A DNA stretch of 64,000 bases from Pelagibacteraceae bacterium AG-325-J17 (lineage in GTDB: Bacteria; Pseudomonadota; Alphaproteobacteria; Pelagibacterales; Pelagibacteraceae), in contig QBYM01000007.1 in NCBI GenBank assembly GCA_003282825.1, forward strand, positions 1 through 64,000, in the 5' to 3' direction. A program made the translations under genes and the position numbers. Shown one piece after another: positions 1 through 9,566 of this stretch. Numbering within the stretch: the first letter of the stretch is position 1; each line of letters starts with the position of its first letter. Under the pieces are notes generated by a model that saw nothing but the letters and a program-made list of their open reading frames with translations, did not search any database and had not been told where the DNA came from.

Positions 1-901
1 TTTCATTCATATACACTAACTTAACACCGGCTGCTTTGTAAGCATCTTCAAACTTTTTATCTAAGTTTTCTACTTGTGCTGTCATGTATTTTTCAGCAAC
101 TTTTCCAGCTTTCATTAAAGCTTTTTGTTGCTTAGAATTTAATGCATCAAAAGACTTTTGAGACATAAGAATTGGTTCATACATAAACCATAAACCAAAT
201 TTTCCTGGAGGAGTTGCACATGAAACTTGCTCATATATTTTGTAACTAACAAAACTTCCTGAACTAGTATTTGCACCTGTTAATACACCAGTTTGTAATC
301 CAGTATAAATTTCAGATGATGGCATACTTTGAATACCTGCTCCTGCAGCTTCTAACATTTGGTTAAATGCTTTTCCAGCAGCTCTCATGACTTGTCCTTT
401 TGCATCGCTAGGATTTTTAATACATTTTGTTTTCGAAGCAAAACCACCACCTAACCAAGCATCAGATAAAACTACAACACCTGCATTATTAATTATTTTT
501 TTAATTTCGGTCATCATTGGACCTTTATTAAATCTCAATGCATGTTTGTGGTTTTTAACAGTTCCTGGCATTAACGTAGCGTCAAACTCAGGATGAAACT
601 TTGATGCATATGCTAATGGGAATGCAGAAATATCCAATTGACCAGTTGTCATTGGCTTCCACTGTTCTTTAGGTTTATACAATGATTTAGCTGGATAAAT
701 TCTGATGTCTATTCCAACATTTGCTTTTTTAACCTCGTCAGCAATGATTTGAACCATTTCGTGACGTGGGTCGAATGATCCATCAGCTCTTGGAGTTCCA
801 GGCCATTGGTGACTAGCTTTTAACGTAACCGCAAAAGCAGAACCAACAGTAGTGAAAACAAAAACTAATGAAGTTAAATATAAAGATATTTTTTTTAACA
901 T
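1..901 (-). CDS. TRAP transporter substrate-binding protein, DctP family (3' end beyond window)
   Basis: Reading the minus strand from the ATG at 899-901 gives about 300 residues with no stop before the window edge. The N-terminus is a Sec-type signal peptide (two lysines, a hydrophobic stretch, then SAFA). The mature part has the order of a DctP/TRAP periplasmic protein: LKASHQWP early, then an IRIYPAKSL segment, TGQLDISAFP and VMRAAGKAFNQ near the ligand arginine region. It would deliver a carboxylate to a TRAP permease encoded beyond the left edge. An AGAGGG ribosome binding site lies 8 nt upstream. The ligand cannot be read from the sequence. Confidence 0.9.
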   Translation of the reverse strand, partial: MLKKISLYLTSLVFVFTTVGSAFAVTLKASHQWPGTPRADGSFDPRHEMVQIIADEVKKANVGIDIRIYPAKSLYKPKEQWKPMTTGQLDISAFPLAYASKFHPEFDATLMPGTVKNHKHALRFNKGPMMTEIKKIINNAGVVVLSDAWLGGGFASKTKCIKNPSDAKGQVMRAAGKAFNQMLEAAGAGIQSMPSSEIYTGLQTGVLTGANTSSGSFVSYKIYEQVSCATPPGKFGLWFMYEPILMSQKSFDALNSKQQKALMKAGKVAEKYMTAQVENLDKKFEDAYKAAGVKLVYMNE

Positions 902-909
902 TATTTTTT

Positions 910-915
910 CCCTCT
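910..915 (-). promoter_or_regulatory. Ribosome binding site AGAGGG of the TRAP binding protein
   Basis: AGAGGG on the minus strand, 8 nt before the ATG at 901. It supports the chosen start. Closely similar sites precede the three TctC genes. Confidence 0.7.
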
Positions 916-998
916 ATTGTTATTTTTAATAATTCAATTAAAATGAACTTATTAATAAGAGTCAAGCCGGCAAAAGAACTTTAAATAGATAGAATCCT

Positions 999-2141
999 AT
1001 GGATGGACCTTTAAAAAACCTATTAGTTGTTGATTTAACCAGAGTATTAGTGGGTCCCTACTGCACTATGATATTGTCAGACCTTGGTGCAAGAGTAATA
1101 AAAGTTGAAGCTCCGGAAATTGGAGATGACTCTAGAAAATTTGGTCCATTTATTGAAGATTACTCTGCTTACTTCATGTCACTAAATAGAGGTAAAGAAA
1201 GTATTGCACTAAATTTAAAAAATGGAGATGATAAAAAAATATTTGATAAAATTTTATCTAAAGCAGATATTTTAGTTGAAAACTTTAAACCAGGTACTCT
1301 TGAAAAATGGGGATATGGTTGGAAAGAAATTAATAAAAAATATCCAAAATTAATTTATGCCTCTGCTTCTGGTTTTGGACAAACAGGTCCTTTAAAAGAA
1401 TTACCTGCTTATGATATGGTTGTACAAGGTATGGGTGGTTTAATGAGTGTAACAGGTCAACCTAACTCTGAACCCACAAGAGTTGGAACATCTATTGGAG
1501 ATATTACAGCAGGTTTATTTACAACTATTGGAATTAATGCTGCGCTTTATGATAGACAAAAAACAGGTAAAGGTATGTACATAGATGTTTCTATGCTTGA
1601 TTGTCAGATAGCTATTTTAGAAAATGCTATAGCTCGTTATCTTGCAAAAAATGAAATTCCAAAGCCAATGGGGTCTCGACATCCATCAATAGCACCATTT
1701 GAGGCTTTCAAAACTCAAGATAGCTATATAATTATTGCTGCTGGTAATGACAAACTATTTGAAAAACTTTGTACTCTTTTAAAATTAACAGAATTAATTC
1801 AAGATCCAAAATTTTCTGATAATTCATCAAGAGCTCAAAATATGGATGAACTTAAAAAAATTTTAGAAAATAAATTATCTTCAAGAAAAACTAATGAATG
1901 GGTCAAGGATATGGAAAAAGAGAAAATTCCTTGTGGTCCAATATTTAATATTAAAGAAGCTGTTGAAAATCCTCAAGTAGACTCAAGAAACATGATAGTT
2001 AAAGCTTACCATAAAGTCATTGGAGATTTTAAATTAGCAGGTAATCCAATAAAAATGTCAGCTTACAAAGATGAAAAAACAAGAGGTGATATTCCAGATT
2101 TAGATGAGCACAGAGAAAAAATTTTAAAAGAATTTGATTAA
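999..2141 (+). CDS. CaiB/BaiF family (class III) CoA transferase
   Basis: This 380-residue protein has the usual length of family III CoA transferases, which move CoA between carboxylic acids through an aspartyl-CoA thioester. The N-terminal [18 protein letters not shown] and [12 protein letters not shown] segments are the family signature, and Asp168 in GDITAG matches the catalytic aspartate of formyl-CoA transferase. It is divergent from the TRAP binding protein, so the two may handle the same acid; that is inference. An out-of-frame second ATG lies 4 nt after the chosen start. The stop overlaps the stop of rpoZ in a shared TTAA. The acyl substrate is unknown. Confidence 0.9.
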   Translation: MDGPLKNLLVVDLTRVLVGPYCTMILSDLGARVIKVEAPEIGDDSRKFGPFIEDYSAYFMSLNRGKESIALNLKNGDDKKIFDKILSKADILVENFKPGTLEKWGYGWKEINKKYPKLIYASASGFGQTGPLKELPAYDMVVQGMGGLMSVTGQPNSEPTRVGTSIGDITAGLFTTIGINAALYDRQKTGKGMYIDVSMLDCQIAILENAIARYLAKNEIPKPMGSRHPSIAPFEAFKTQDSYIIIAAGNDKLFEKLCTLLKLTELIQDPKFSDNSSRAQNMDELKKILENKLSSRKTNEWVKDMEKEKIPCGPIFNIKEAVENPQVDSRNMIVKAYHKVIGDFKLAGNPIKMSAYKDEKTRGDIPDLDEHREKILKEFD

Positions 2142-2665
2142 TTTGTCTCTGTTTCGTCAGAGTTAGTCTCTGGAACTTGTTCTTCTGACTCAGAAATTTG
2201 ATCTAGAGAAACATCTTCATCAGTTTCGGATTCGTCTGATACGGCATCTTCTACAGTTGGTTGAGCTGTTTCAGATAATTCTGCTAAGTCTTCTTTAGAT
2301 ACTTGAATTTTTTCTGGAGCTTTTCTAGCTCTTTTAGATGGCAGAATAGGTGTTCCACTTTTTGAAATTTCACCTTTGTATAAACTTTCAAAATCGTCAC
2401 CTATATCTTCATCAGCTTCTGCTCCATCATCAACTTGTTCAACATGTTTTCTTAACTTGTAAACTGCACTTTCGGTTAAATCTGGAACTTTAATATTTTC
2501 CTGTGCAATTTCTCTCAATGCTATAACAGTATTTTTATCGTTATCTCTATCTATAGTTGGTTCAATTCCAGTGTTAAGTTGAGTTGCTCTTTCTTTTGCA
2601 ACAAGAACTAATTCATAAGGGCTGTCAACTTTATCGATACAATCTTCTACAGTAACTCTTGCCAT
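2138..2665 (-). CDS. rpoZ: DNA-directed RNA polymerase omega subunit with long acidic C-terminal tail
   Basis: The first 60 residues carry the omega core: [30 protein letters not shown], then an arginine/lysine turn and TVIALREIA. Omega helps assemble the beta-prime subunit. At 175 residues it is longer than the roughly 70-140 usual in proteobacteria. The last 90 or so residues are dominated by Glu, Asp, Ser and Thr with low complexity, apart from a short basic patch ([10 protein letters not shown]). It stands between a CoA transferase and an MFS carrier rather than with the smpB or spoT genes often found beside it. I am sure of the family; the role of the tail is unknown. Confidence 0.92.
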   Translation of the reverse strand: MARVTVEDCIDKVDSPYELVLVAKERATQLNTGIEPTIDRDNDKNTVIALREIAQENIKVPDLTESAVYKLRKHVEQVDDGAEADEDIGDDFESLYKGEISKSGTPILPSKRARKAPEKIQVSKEDLAELSETAQPTVEDAVSDESETDEDVSLDQISESEEQVPETNSDETETN

Positions 2666-2709
2666 GCGCAGTATCTATACAGTGAATTTTAAAAAATCAA
2701 GGAGAATTT

Positions 2710-3918
2710 TTATATATATTTGGGATCTAGCTTATTTCTAACAAAAAAGAGAAGGATAATTGAAATAAAGATATAAACAAAAGATACAAAAGCAATCTGT
2801 TCAATAGAATATCCTTGATCAATTAAAAGACCAAATAAAGCAGTTCCAAAAGCAGTAGAAAAAACCATTAATGCAGTAGAAAGAGCTTTAATGGATCCAA
2901 TATGCTTTACCCCATAAATTTCTGCCCATGTAGAAGATCCCAAAACGTTGGCTAGTCCATTTGAGATACCAATTAAACCTAAAAATATGAATGATGTTAT
3001 AGAGGAGTCAAAAAAAATTAAGACTAAAGTAGATAGCAATAATGGAATATTCATGAAAATAAGCAACTTTCTACTAGTAAACTTATCAATCAAGAATCCA
3101 GAGATTAATAATGTCACCACAGATAAAATTGAGTAAACCATAAATGATTGAGCAATAACAAAAGTTCCCCAATCTTTAGACTCAGTAATAAATGATTGAT
3201 ATACAAATACCCCTGTAGCAATCCATGGCATTGCCAACATATTAAGACAAATAATGTAAAATCTATAATCTTTTAATACTTCAATTCTTTTCCACTGAAA
3301 AATATCTTTTTCTTTATGTTCTGTCTCTTTCACTTCTTCTCTTGAGTCAAAATTTAAATTTTTAATCAAAATAAAAGAAGTTATTGGTAAAAATATTAAA
3401 ACCAATATTGATACTGAAATCCAAATATTTTGCCAACTTGTTATGGTTAATAAATATACAATTAAGACTGGTAAAATAAATTCTGCAGTTGAAAGACCAA
3501 ACCAACCAGTGCTTAAAGCTTTTCCTCTAGATTTTGTAAAGTATCTTGAAATAGTAGTAGTAGCAGTATGAGACATCATCCCCTGTCCTGAAAATCTCAT
3601 TAGAAATATAGCAACAAATAAAAATGTAACTGACGATATTTTAGAAAAGAAAAAACATGAAAAAGAAAGAAGTAATGTTACAAAAAAAGCAAATTTGAAA
3701 ATATTAATATCATCAATTTTTTTTCCAACCCATATTAAAAGAAAGCTACTTAGTAATGTTGCAGTTGCATAAATTGATCCAAATTGTCCCTGTGTAATAG
3801 AAAGTGTATCACGTATACTTGAATTAAATAGACCAAGAAAAAAACTCTGTCCAAAACTTGAAAAAAATGTAAATATAAAACCAAATATAATTACTTTTAA
3901 ACTTAAACTCTTAAACAT
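2710..3918 (-). CDS. MFS transporter
   Basis: A 402-residue protein with about 12 hydrophobic segments in two halves separated by a charged central loop near residues 190-215 (SREEVKETEHKEKD). This is the major facilitator layout. The GKKIDD loop after the second segment and the GFLIDKFTSRK loop in the second half are degenerate forms of the MFS loop 2-3 motif. Its direction and substrate cannot be told; it most resembles monocarboxylate or oxalate/formate-type carriers. It diverges from the next dehydrogenase with only 11 bases between the two start codons, so promoters must lie partly inside the coding regions. Confidence 0.85.
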   Translation of the reverse strand: MFKSLSLKVIIFGFIFTFFSSFGQSFFLGLFNSSIRDTLSITQGQFGSIYATATLLSSFLLIWVGKKIDDINIFKFAFFVTLLLSFSCFFFSKISSVTFLFVAIFLMRFSGQGMMSHTATTTISRYFTKSRGKALSTGWFGLSTAEFILPVLIVYLLTITSWQNIWISVSILVLIFLPITSFILIKNLNFDSREEVKETEHKEKDIFQWKRIEVLKDYRFYIICLNMLAMPWIATGVFVYQSFITESKDWGTFVIAQSFMVYSILSVVTLLISGFLIDKFTSRKLLIFMNIPLLLSTLVLIFFDSSITSFIFLGLIGISNGLANVLGSSTWAEIYGVKHIGSIKALSTALMVFSTAFGTALFGLLIDQGYSIEQIAFVSFVYIFISIILLFFVRNKLDPKYI

Positions 3919-3929
3919 ATAAAAAAATT

Positions 3930-4799
3930 ATGACTTGTAATGTTGCTTTCATAGGTCTTGGTGTTATGGGCTATCCAATGGCTGGTTATATATCAAAAGC
4001 TGGACACAATGTAACTGTTTTTAATCGAACTAAATCTAAAGCTCAAAAATGGGTGAGTGAATACAAAGGCAAAATAGCTGAAACACCTGCTGAAGCTGCA
4101 AAAGATGCTGAATATATTTTTACCTGTGTTGGAAACGACAATGATTTAAGAGAAGTTACTTTTGGTGACAATGGAGTTTTTAAAACTATTAAAAAAGGAT
4201 CTGTTTATGTAGATAACACTACTGCTTCTGCAACAATAGCTAGAGAAATTCATGAGTATGCAAAAAAAAATGGTTTTGGTTCTTTAGATGCCCCCGTATC
4301 TGGTGGACAAGCTGGTGCAGAAAATGGTGCTCTTACTGTTATGATTGGTGGAGATCAAGCTGACTTCGACAAAGCAAAAGATAAAATAGATTGTTACAGT
4401 AAAAAAATGAAATTACTTGGTGGTCCAGGTAATGGACAGCTAGCCAAAATGGTAAACCAAATTTGTATTGCAGGATTAGTTCAGGGTTTATCTGAAGCTA
4501 TTAATTTTGGAATGAAAGCTGGATTAAACATGGAAGATGTTATTGAAGTAATTTCAAAAGGTGCTGCTCAATCCTGGCAGATGGAAAATAGATATAAAAC
4601 AATGATTGATGATAAGTTTGATTTTGGTTTTGCTGTAGATTGGATGAGAAAAGATCTTAAGATTGCGATGGAAGAAGCTAAAAATAATGGTTCATTATTA
4701 CCTGTAACTGAATTGGTTGATAAGTATTATGGTGAAGTTCAGGGTATGGGTGGAAATCGCTGGGATACATCTAGCTTAATCAAAAGATTTAGAAAGTAG
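3930..4799 (+). CDS. NAD(P)-dependent beta-hydroxyacid dehydrogenase (3-hydroxyisobutyrate / tartronate semialdehyde reductase family)
   Basis: The 289 residues match the family length. An N-terminal Rossmann motif GLGVMG (residues 9-14) binds the nucleotide, with Asn32-Arg33 after strand two. The substrate-binding signature DAPVSGGQAGAENG lies at 120-133, and the catalytic lysine is Lys173 in GNGQLAKMVNQ. The family reduces or oxidises 3-hydroxyisobutyrate, 2-hydroxy-3-oxopropionate or succinic semialdehyde, and the sequence alone does not separate these. It is followed 6 bases later by a flavin-binding protein on the same strand. Confidence 0.9.
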   Translation: MTCNVAFIGLGVMGYPMAGYISKAGHNVTVFNRTKSKAQKWVSEYKGKIAETPAEAAKDAEYIFTCVGNDNDLREVTFGDNGVFKTIKKGSVYVDNTTASATIAREIHEYAKKNGFGSLDAPVSGGQAGAENGALTVMIGGDQADFDKAKDKIDCYSKKMKLLGGPGNGQLAKMVNQICIAGLVQGLSEAINFGMKAGLNMEDVIEVISKGAAQSWQMENRYKTMIDDKFDFGFAVDWMRKDLKIAMEEAKNNGSLLPVTELVDKYYGEVQGMGGNRWDTSSLIKRFRK

Positions 4800-4805
4800 A
4801 CTCGT

Positions 4806-5405
4806 ATGCAGCCAGCATACTATGAAAATTTCGAAGAAATTCAGAACAAGTATTGGTCTATGCTAGATGATGCAATAACTAATAGAGGTTCACAATTTAG
4901 AATACCTGTTTTCATTTGTGCTCATCAAGATGAAGCTGATGGTAGGATTGTTGTTTTACGTAAATCTGATAGAGCAAACAATCTATTGCAATTTCATACA
5001 GATTTTAGATCTCCTAAGGTAGATATTCTAAAAAAAAATAAGAATGCCTCTCTAGTTTTCTACGACAAGGAAGAAAAGATCCAATTAAGGGTAAAAGTAG
5101 AGTGCGAAGTAAATAATCAAAATTCTATAACAGAAGAATCTTGGAAAAAAACTCAACATATAAGCAGACGTTGTTACTTAACAGATAGTCCTCCAGGAAC
5201 AGCATCAGAAAATCCAACTTCTGGAATGATATCTAAATTAGAAGATTTTGATTATACAATGGAACAAAGTGAAGAGGGTTTTAAAAACTTTACTGTTATC
5301 AAATGTAAAATCAAATCTATTGAGTGGCTTTATCTTGCAGCTAAAGGTCATCGAAGAGCAAAGTTTGATTTAGAAACTAATAAAAATGCTTGGCTGGTTC
5401 CTTAA
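4806..5405 (+). CDS. Pyridoxamine 5'-phosphate oxidase-like FMN-binding protein (Alr4036 type)
   Basis: A 199-residue soluble protein with the split-barrel flavin-binding fold of the pyridoxamine oxidase superfamily: an N-terminal helix ending in GSQFRIPVFIC, a VVLRK strand, LLQFHTDFRSPK and NASLVFYDKEEKIQLRVK. The arrangement resembles the Alr4036-type domain rather than PdxH itself, because the C-terminal substrate-binding motif of PdxH is missing. Its substrate is unknown. It follows the dehydrogenase at a 6-base gap and shares a TTAA stop overlap with the convergent next gene. Confidence 0.7.
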   Translation: MQPAYYENFEEIQNKYWSMLDDAITNRGSQFRIPVFICAHQDEADGRIVVLRKSDRANNLLQFHTDFRSPKVDILKKNKNASLVFYDKEEKIQLRVKVECEVNNQNSITEESWKKTQHISRRCYLTDSPPGTASENPTSGMISKLEDFDYTMEQSEEGFKNFTVIKCKIKSIEWLYLAAKGHRRAKFDLETNKNAWLVP

Positions 5406-5914
5406 AAAATAGATTTAGAATATTTTTTCCAATTATCCTGATAATGTTTTGTATTTTCTAACACTGCTTTTTTCTCTTCTTCAGTAACTTCTCTAACAAC
5501 TTTTCCTGGCGAACCTATTACTAATGAGTTATCTGGTATTTCTTTATTTTCTGTTATTAAAGCTTTTGCTCCAATGATACAATTTTTTCCAATCTTAGCA
5601 TTGTTTAGAATCACTGCACCAATTCCAATTAAACTATTGTCCCCTATCGTACATCCATGAAGCATAACCATATGACCAACTGTTACATCTTTTCCAACTT
5701 TAATAGGATAACCTGGGTCTGTGTGTAACACACTTCCATCTTGAACATTAGATCCCTCTCCAATATATATATTTTCTATATCTCCTCTTAAGGTTGCATT
5801 AAACCAAATACTTGAGTTTTTTTCTAAGGTAACATCACCTATTATGGTTGCATTTGGGGCTACCCAGTTTTCACCAGAGTTTTTTGGTTTTTTATCTTTT
5901 AAATCGTAAAACAT
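5402..5914 (-). CDS. Gamma-class carbonic anhydrase family protein (left-handed beta-helix)
   Basis: The 170 residues are mostly hexapeptide repeats of the left-handed beta-helix type (IGDVTL, IGEGSN, VGKDVT, IGDNSL, IGKNCI). The histidines that would hold the metal are visible in VLHTDPG and in VTVGHMVMLHGC, as in gamma carbonic anhydrases, YrdA and PaaY. Members range from true carbonic anhydrase to proteins of unknown activity. It converges with the flavin protein and diverges from the redoxin with 20 bases between starts. Confidence 0.88.
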   Translation of the reverse strand: MFYDLKDKKPKNSGENWVAPNATIIGDVTLEKNSSIWFNATLRGDIENIYIGEGSNVQDGSVLHTDPGYPIKVGKDVTVGHMVMLHGCTIGDNSLIGIGAVILNNAKIGKNCIIGAKALITENKEIPDNSLVIGSPGKVVREVTEEEKKAVLENTKHYQDNWKKYSKSIF

Positions 5915-5934
5915 AATTTATATATTATTACATT

Positions 5935-6486
5935 ATGCCAATACAAACTCCAATATGTGATTTCGGGCAAAAAGCTCACAACTTTGAATTAAAATCTACT
6001 GATAATAAAATATTATCTTTAAATGATGTTAAAGGTGAAAATGGAACCTTGATTATGTTTATTTGTAATCATTGTCCTTATGTGAAAGCAGTTACCAAAG
6101 ATATTGTTGAAGATTGTAATGAATTAAAAAAAATTGGGATTAATTCAGTAGCTATATGTGCAAATGATGCTGAAAATTATCCAGAAGACTCTTTTGATAA
6201 TATGATTGAATTTGCGAAAAAAAATCAATTTAGTTTTCCATACTTAAATGACGAAACTCAAGAAATTGCTAAAACATATGATGCAGTATGTACGCCAGAT
6301 TTTTTTGGTTACAATAAAGATTTAGAACTTCAGTACAGGGGTAGATTAAGAGAACTTAAAAACTTAGTTCCAGTTAGAAGTGGAGAGAGTGATTTATTAA
6401 AGGCTATGAAACAAATAGCTGAGACTGGAAAAGGACCTGAAAGTCAAATACCTAGCGCTGGCTGTGGTATTAAGTGGAAACAATAA
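5935..6486 (+). CDS. Thioredoxin-fold redoxin (AhpC/TSA-like)
   Basis: A 183-residue protein without a signal peptide. The FICNHCPYVKAV segment (about residues 43-54) sits where peroxiredoxins and thioredoxins have their active site. The Cys-Asn-His-Cys arrangement and a later VCTPDFFGYN, a cis-proline-like segment, mark the group of cytoplasmic thioredoxin-family proteins often annotated as redoxins or alkyl hydroperoxide reductase-like. A C-terminal GCGIKWK adds another cysteine. It is 3 bases from the next gene, so the two are probably co-transcribed. The partner is unknown. Confidence 0.82.
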   Translation: MPIQTPICDFGQKAHNFELKSTDNKILSLNDVKGENGTLIMFICNHCPYVKAVTKDIVEDCNELKKIGINSVAICANDAENYPEDSFDNMIEFAKKNQFSFPYLNDETQEIAKTYDAVCTPDFFGYNKDLELQYRGRLRELKNLVPVRSGESDLLKAMKQIAETGKGPESQIPSAGCGIKWKQ

Positions 6487-6489
6487 TTA

Positions 6490-7572
6490 ATGTATCTAAT
6501 TATAACTAGAGCCTTCCCACCGGAGTTAGGTGGTATGCAAAGTTTAATGTGGGGCTTAACTAAAGAGATGTCTAAAAACTTTATGATTAAAGTTTTTGCG
6601 GATTATCATGAGAATCATAAAGAATTTGATAATAAAGAAAACTTTTCAATAGAACGGGTTGGTGGAATTAAATTCTTAAGAAAAATAAGGAAGGCTCAAT
6701 TAATAAATGAATTTATAAAAGAAAATAAGATTCAAGGAATTATTGCTGATCACTGGAAAAGTTTAGAGTTGATTAAAACAGATAAAAAGAAATATTGCTT
6801 AATACACGGTAAAGAAATTAATCATCCTAAAGGGAGTTCTTTAAACAAAAGAGTAGTTAAAGTTCTCAACAATGTTGAGAAAGTGATAGCTAACTCAGAA
6901 TATACAAAAAATCTGGCAATAAATAACGGTGTTAATAGAGATAAAGTTATCGTAATTAATCCTGGTGTTGGAGTTGTTGAGGAATTAAATAAAAAATCAT
7001 TAGAAAAAGTTGAGAGTTTACTTAAAATAAAGACACCTCGTCTTATTACCGTATCAAGATTTGATAAAAGAAAAAATCATGAAAAAGTCATAATGGCTTT
7101 AAGAAATTTAAAACAACAATACCCTGATATTGTTTACATTTGTATTGGATATGGTGATGAAGAAGAAAATTTAAAAAAATTAGTTCAAGAACTTGATTTA
7201 GGTTCTCAAGTGATGTTTTTCAAAGATATTAGTAACGATCTTAAAAATGCTTTAATAGCAAAATCAAATATATTTGTTATGCCTTCAATAATTCACAAAA
7301 CATCTGTTGAAGGTTTTGGTATAGCTTATGTAGAAGCTGCACAGTATGGTATTCCCTCATTAGGTGGAAAAGATGGAGGTGCTTCTGATGCAATTAAACA
7401 TGATGAAACAGGATTGATTTGCGACGGTAACAATTTAGATCAAATTTATTCATCATTGAATTCAATGATTGAAAACAAAAAATATCATGTGTTTGGTAAA
7501 AATGCTAAAGAATATGTTTCTAGGTTTCATTGGGACAAAATTCTTGATGAGTACAAAAAAATTCTTAATTAA
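6490..7572 (+). CDS. Glycosyltransferase family 4 type (GT-B)
   Basis: 360 residues with two Rossmann-like halves. The first half begins ITRAFPPELGGMQSLMWGL, the acceptor side with a GG motif. The second has RLITVSRFDKRKNHEKVI at the start of the nucleotide-sugar domain and EGFGIAYVEAAQYGIPSLGG at the end, which is the EX7E-type signature of GT4 enzymes. It likely adds a sugar to lipopolysaccharide or another surface glycan at the inner face of the membrane; donor and acceptor are unknown. Its stop overlaps that of the first tctA in TTAA. Confidence 0.88.
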   Translation: MYLIITRAFPPELGGMQSLMWGLTKEMSKNFMIKVFADYHENHKEFDNKENFSIERVGGIKFLRKIRKAQLINEFIKENKIQGIIADHWKSLELIKTDKKKYCLIHGKEINHPKGSSLNKRVVKVLNNVEKVIANSEYTKNLAINNGVNRDKVIVINPGVGVVEELNKKSLEKVESLLKIKTPRLITVSRFDKRKNHEKVIMALRNLKQQYPDIVYICIGYGDEEENLKKLVQELDLGSQVMFFKDISNDLKNALIAKSNIFVMPSIIHKTSVEGFGIAYVEAAQYGIPSLGGKDGGASDAIKHDETGLICDGNNLDQIYSSLNSMIENKKYHVFGKNAKEYVSRFHWDKILDEYKKILN

Positions 7573-9071
7573 GATTTCTTTTTGAAAACTGTTTTATAAA
7601 TATGCCACACAACAATTAAAATAGTTGTTGTTAATACACAAAGAGTGAGAGTTCTATCCCATAGAAACTCCCATGACCCGTTACTTAATAATAATGATCT
7701 TCTTAAATTTTCTTCCATTAAACCACCTAAAACAAAAGCTAAAATAAGTGGCGGCATAGGAAAATCATAGAGCCTTAAGAAAGTAGCAACAACAGCGATT
7801 CCTATCATTAGATAAATGTCAAAATTGTTGAATGACATTACATAAATTCCTGTAATCGAAAAAAATAAAATTAAAGGAATTAAATAATTTTTTGGAACAG
7901 CTAAAATTCGAGCTATGTAAGGAATTAAAGGTAGATTTAATATTAATAAAACTACCATTCCAATATACATTGACATTATAACTGACCAAAAAATTTCTGG
8001 GTTAGTCATGTAAAGTCTTGGACCTGGTTGAATACCAAAACCCAATAAAGCTCCTAACATTACTGCTGTTGTTCCACTTCCAGGTATACCTAAAGTTAAC
8101 ATGGGAACAAATGAACCTGAGCATGCTGCATTATTGGCTGTCTCTGGTGCAGAAAGACCGTTAACACTTCCTTTACCAAATTTTTCTTTTTCTTCATCTT
8201 TAACTAAATTTCTTTCAATCCCATAAGCTAAAAAAGAAGCAATAGTTGCTCCAGCACCCGGTAATACACCTATTAAAAATCCAATTATAGAAGATCTAGG
8301 AATTGTTTTATACATTTTGCCTCTTTCTTCTTTATCTATTTTAATTGAACCTAGTTCAGTCAGTGAAACTTGTTTAGCAGCAGCTGTTGGATCATTTCTC
8401 TTTAAAATTATTGTTAATGCTTCACTCATTGCAAAAGTTGCCATCACTACAAGAACAAAACTTATACCATCTGTTAAATTCATATTATTAAAAGTAAATC
8501 TTGTAATATCTGACAAAGAGTCTTGCCCTACTGAAGCTAACATTAAACCTAAAACTACCATCATCATTGCTTTTAAGAATTGACCTTTTGATGAAAAAGC
8601 AGCTATAGCTGTTAATCCTAAAATCATTAATGCAAAATAATCTGGTGATCTAAAAGATAAACTTACTTTTGATAAGCTCGGTGCCATGAATAATAGATAA
8701 ATTGCAGATAGTGTTCCTCCAGCAAATGAACTCCATGCTGCAATCGCTAATGCTTTACCTGCTTTACCTTGTTGTGCCATTGGATATCCATCAAATGAAG
8801 TTGCAACAGTTCCAGGAACGCCAGGAGCATTTAATAATATTGAGGATGTCGAGCCACCAAATACTGCTCCATAATATACTCCAGCCATTAGAATTAAACC
8901 TGTAGCTGGATCAAATCCATAAGTAATTGGTATCATTAAAGCTATTGCTGTCATAGGTCCTAGTCCAGGCAGCATTCCAATGATTGTTCCAAAGAAACAA
9001 CCAATCATTACCATAAAAATATTTTGAAATGTAAGAGCTGTACTTAAGCCAATTAAAATTCCCTCAATCAT
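7569..9071 (-). CDS. tctA: Tripartite tricarboxylate transporter, large membrane subunit TctA (system 1)
   Basis: 500 residues with about 11-12 membrane segments. The family marks are GMLPGLGPMTAIAL near residue 32, NAPGVPGTVATSFDGYP near residue 82 and the second glycine-rich repeat GVLPGAGATIASFL near 268, with PETANNAACSG. TctA forms the transport path of the secondary, ion-driven TTT systems. It overlaps tctB by 4 bases (ATGA), so the two are translationally coupled. It is less like the other two TctA proteins of the window than those are to each other. Confidence 0.93.
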   Translation of the reverse strand: MIEGILIGLSTALTFQNIFMVMIGCFFGTIIGMLPGLGPMTAIALMIPITYGFDPATGLILMAGVYYGAVFGGSTSSILLNAPGVPGTVATSFDGYPMAQQGKAGKALAIAAWSSFAGGTLSAIYLLFMAPSLSKVSLSFRSPDYFALMILGLTAIAAFSSKGQFLKAMMMVVLGLMLASVGQDSLSDITRFTFNNMNLTDGISFVLVVMATFAMSEALTIILKRNDPTAAAKQVSLTELGSIKIDKEERGKMYKTIPRSSIIGFLIGVLPGAGATIASFLAYGIERNLVKDEEKEKFGKGSVNGLSAPETANNAACSGSFVPMLTLGIPGSGTTAVMLGALLGFGIQPGPRLYMTNPEIFWSVIMSMYIGMVVLLILNLPLIPYIARILAVPKNYLIPLILFFSITGIYVMSFNNFDIYLMIGIAVVATFLRLYDFPMPPLILAFVLGGLMEENLRRSLLLSNGSWEFLWDRTLTLCVLTTTILIVVWHIYKTVFKKKS

Positions 9072-9538
9072 CCCATTACTCCAATAGATTTTAAAAAAGG
9101 GTCTCTTAAATAAATGTCAAGGACACCATGAAGAAGATACATAAAGGCTGCAACAAAAGGAAAAGATAATAGAAACATTAATACCCATCTTCTTTCACCT
9201 AAGAAATAATATGATGTAAATAAAAATAAAGAAGTTGTTAAAAAATAGCCAATTTTTAAAATTGTAGCTCCATAAATAATTGCAATAATTATTAGGATTC
9301 CTGTTTTCTTATATTCTAAATTTTTATGTTCAACTTTTATAGTATCTGGATCTGGTAAAATTAATTTTAATCCAGAGAAAAATAACCCTGAATAACCTAA
9401 ATAAATTGGAAAAGTTCTAGCATTAAAAGGTGCATTTTCATCAAATGCAAAAACTTGAATTTGATATGCAGTATATAAATAGAATACTGAGAAAATAAAA
9501 AAGAGCAGTGATATAATTTTAGTAGTATTTATATTCAC
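9068..9538 (-). CDS. tctB: Tripartite tricarboxylate transporter, small membrane subunit TctB (system 1)
   Basis: 156 residues with four predicted membrane segments, as in TctB, the poorly conserved small subunit. It lies between tctC and tctA, the standard order. The start codon is GTG at 9536-9538. That codon is inside the arm of an 11-base perfect inverted repeat (9500-9546), so a folded message would hide it. Confidence 0.85.
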   Translation of the reverse strand: MNINTTKIISLLFFIFSVFYLYTAYQIQVFAFDENAPFNARTFPIYLGYSGLFFSGLKLILPDPDTIKVEHKNLEYKKTGILIIIAIIYGATILKIGYFLTTSLFLFTSYYFLGERRWVLMFLLSFPFVAAFMYLLHGVLDIYLRDPFLKSIGVMG

Positions 9539-9546
9539 TGCTCTTT
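9500..9546 (-). promoter_or_regulatory. Inverted repeat enclosing the tctB1 start codon
   Basis: AAAGAGCAGTG (plus strand 9500-9510) and its exact complement CACTGCTCTTT (9536-9546) are separated by 25 bases. In the message the GTG start of tctB is within the first arm. This suggests reduced or regulated translation of tctB relative to tctC. A second, smaller hairpin (TTAATCC/GGATTAA, 9554-9570) covers the tctC stop. Confidence 0.55.
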
Positions 9547-9566
9547 AAATTAATTAATCCTAAGGA

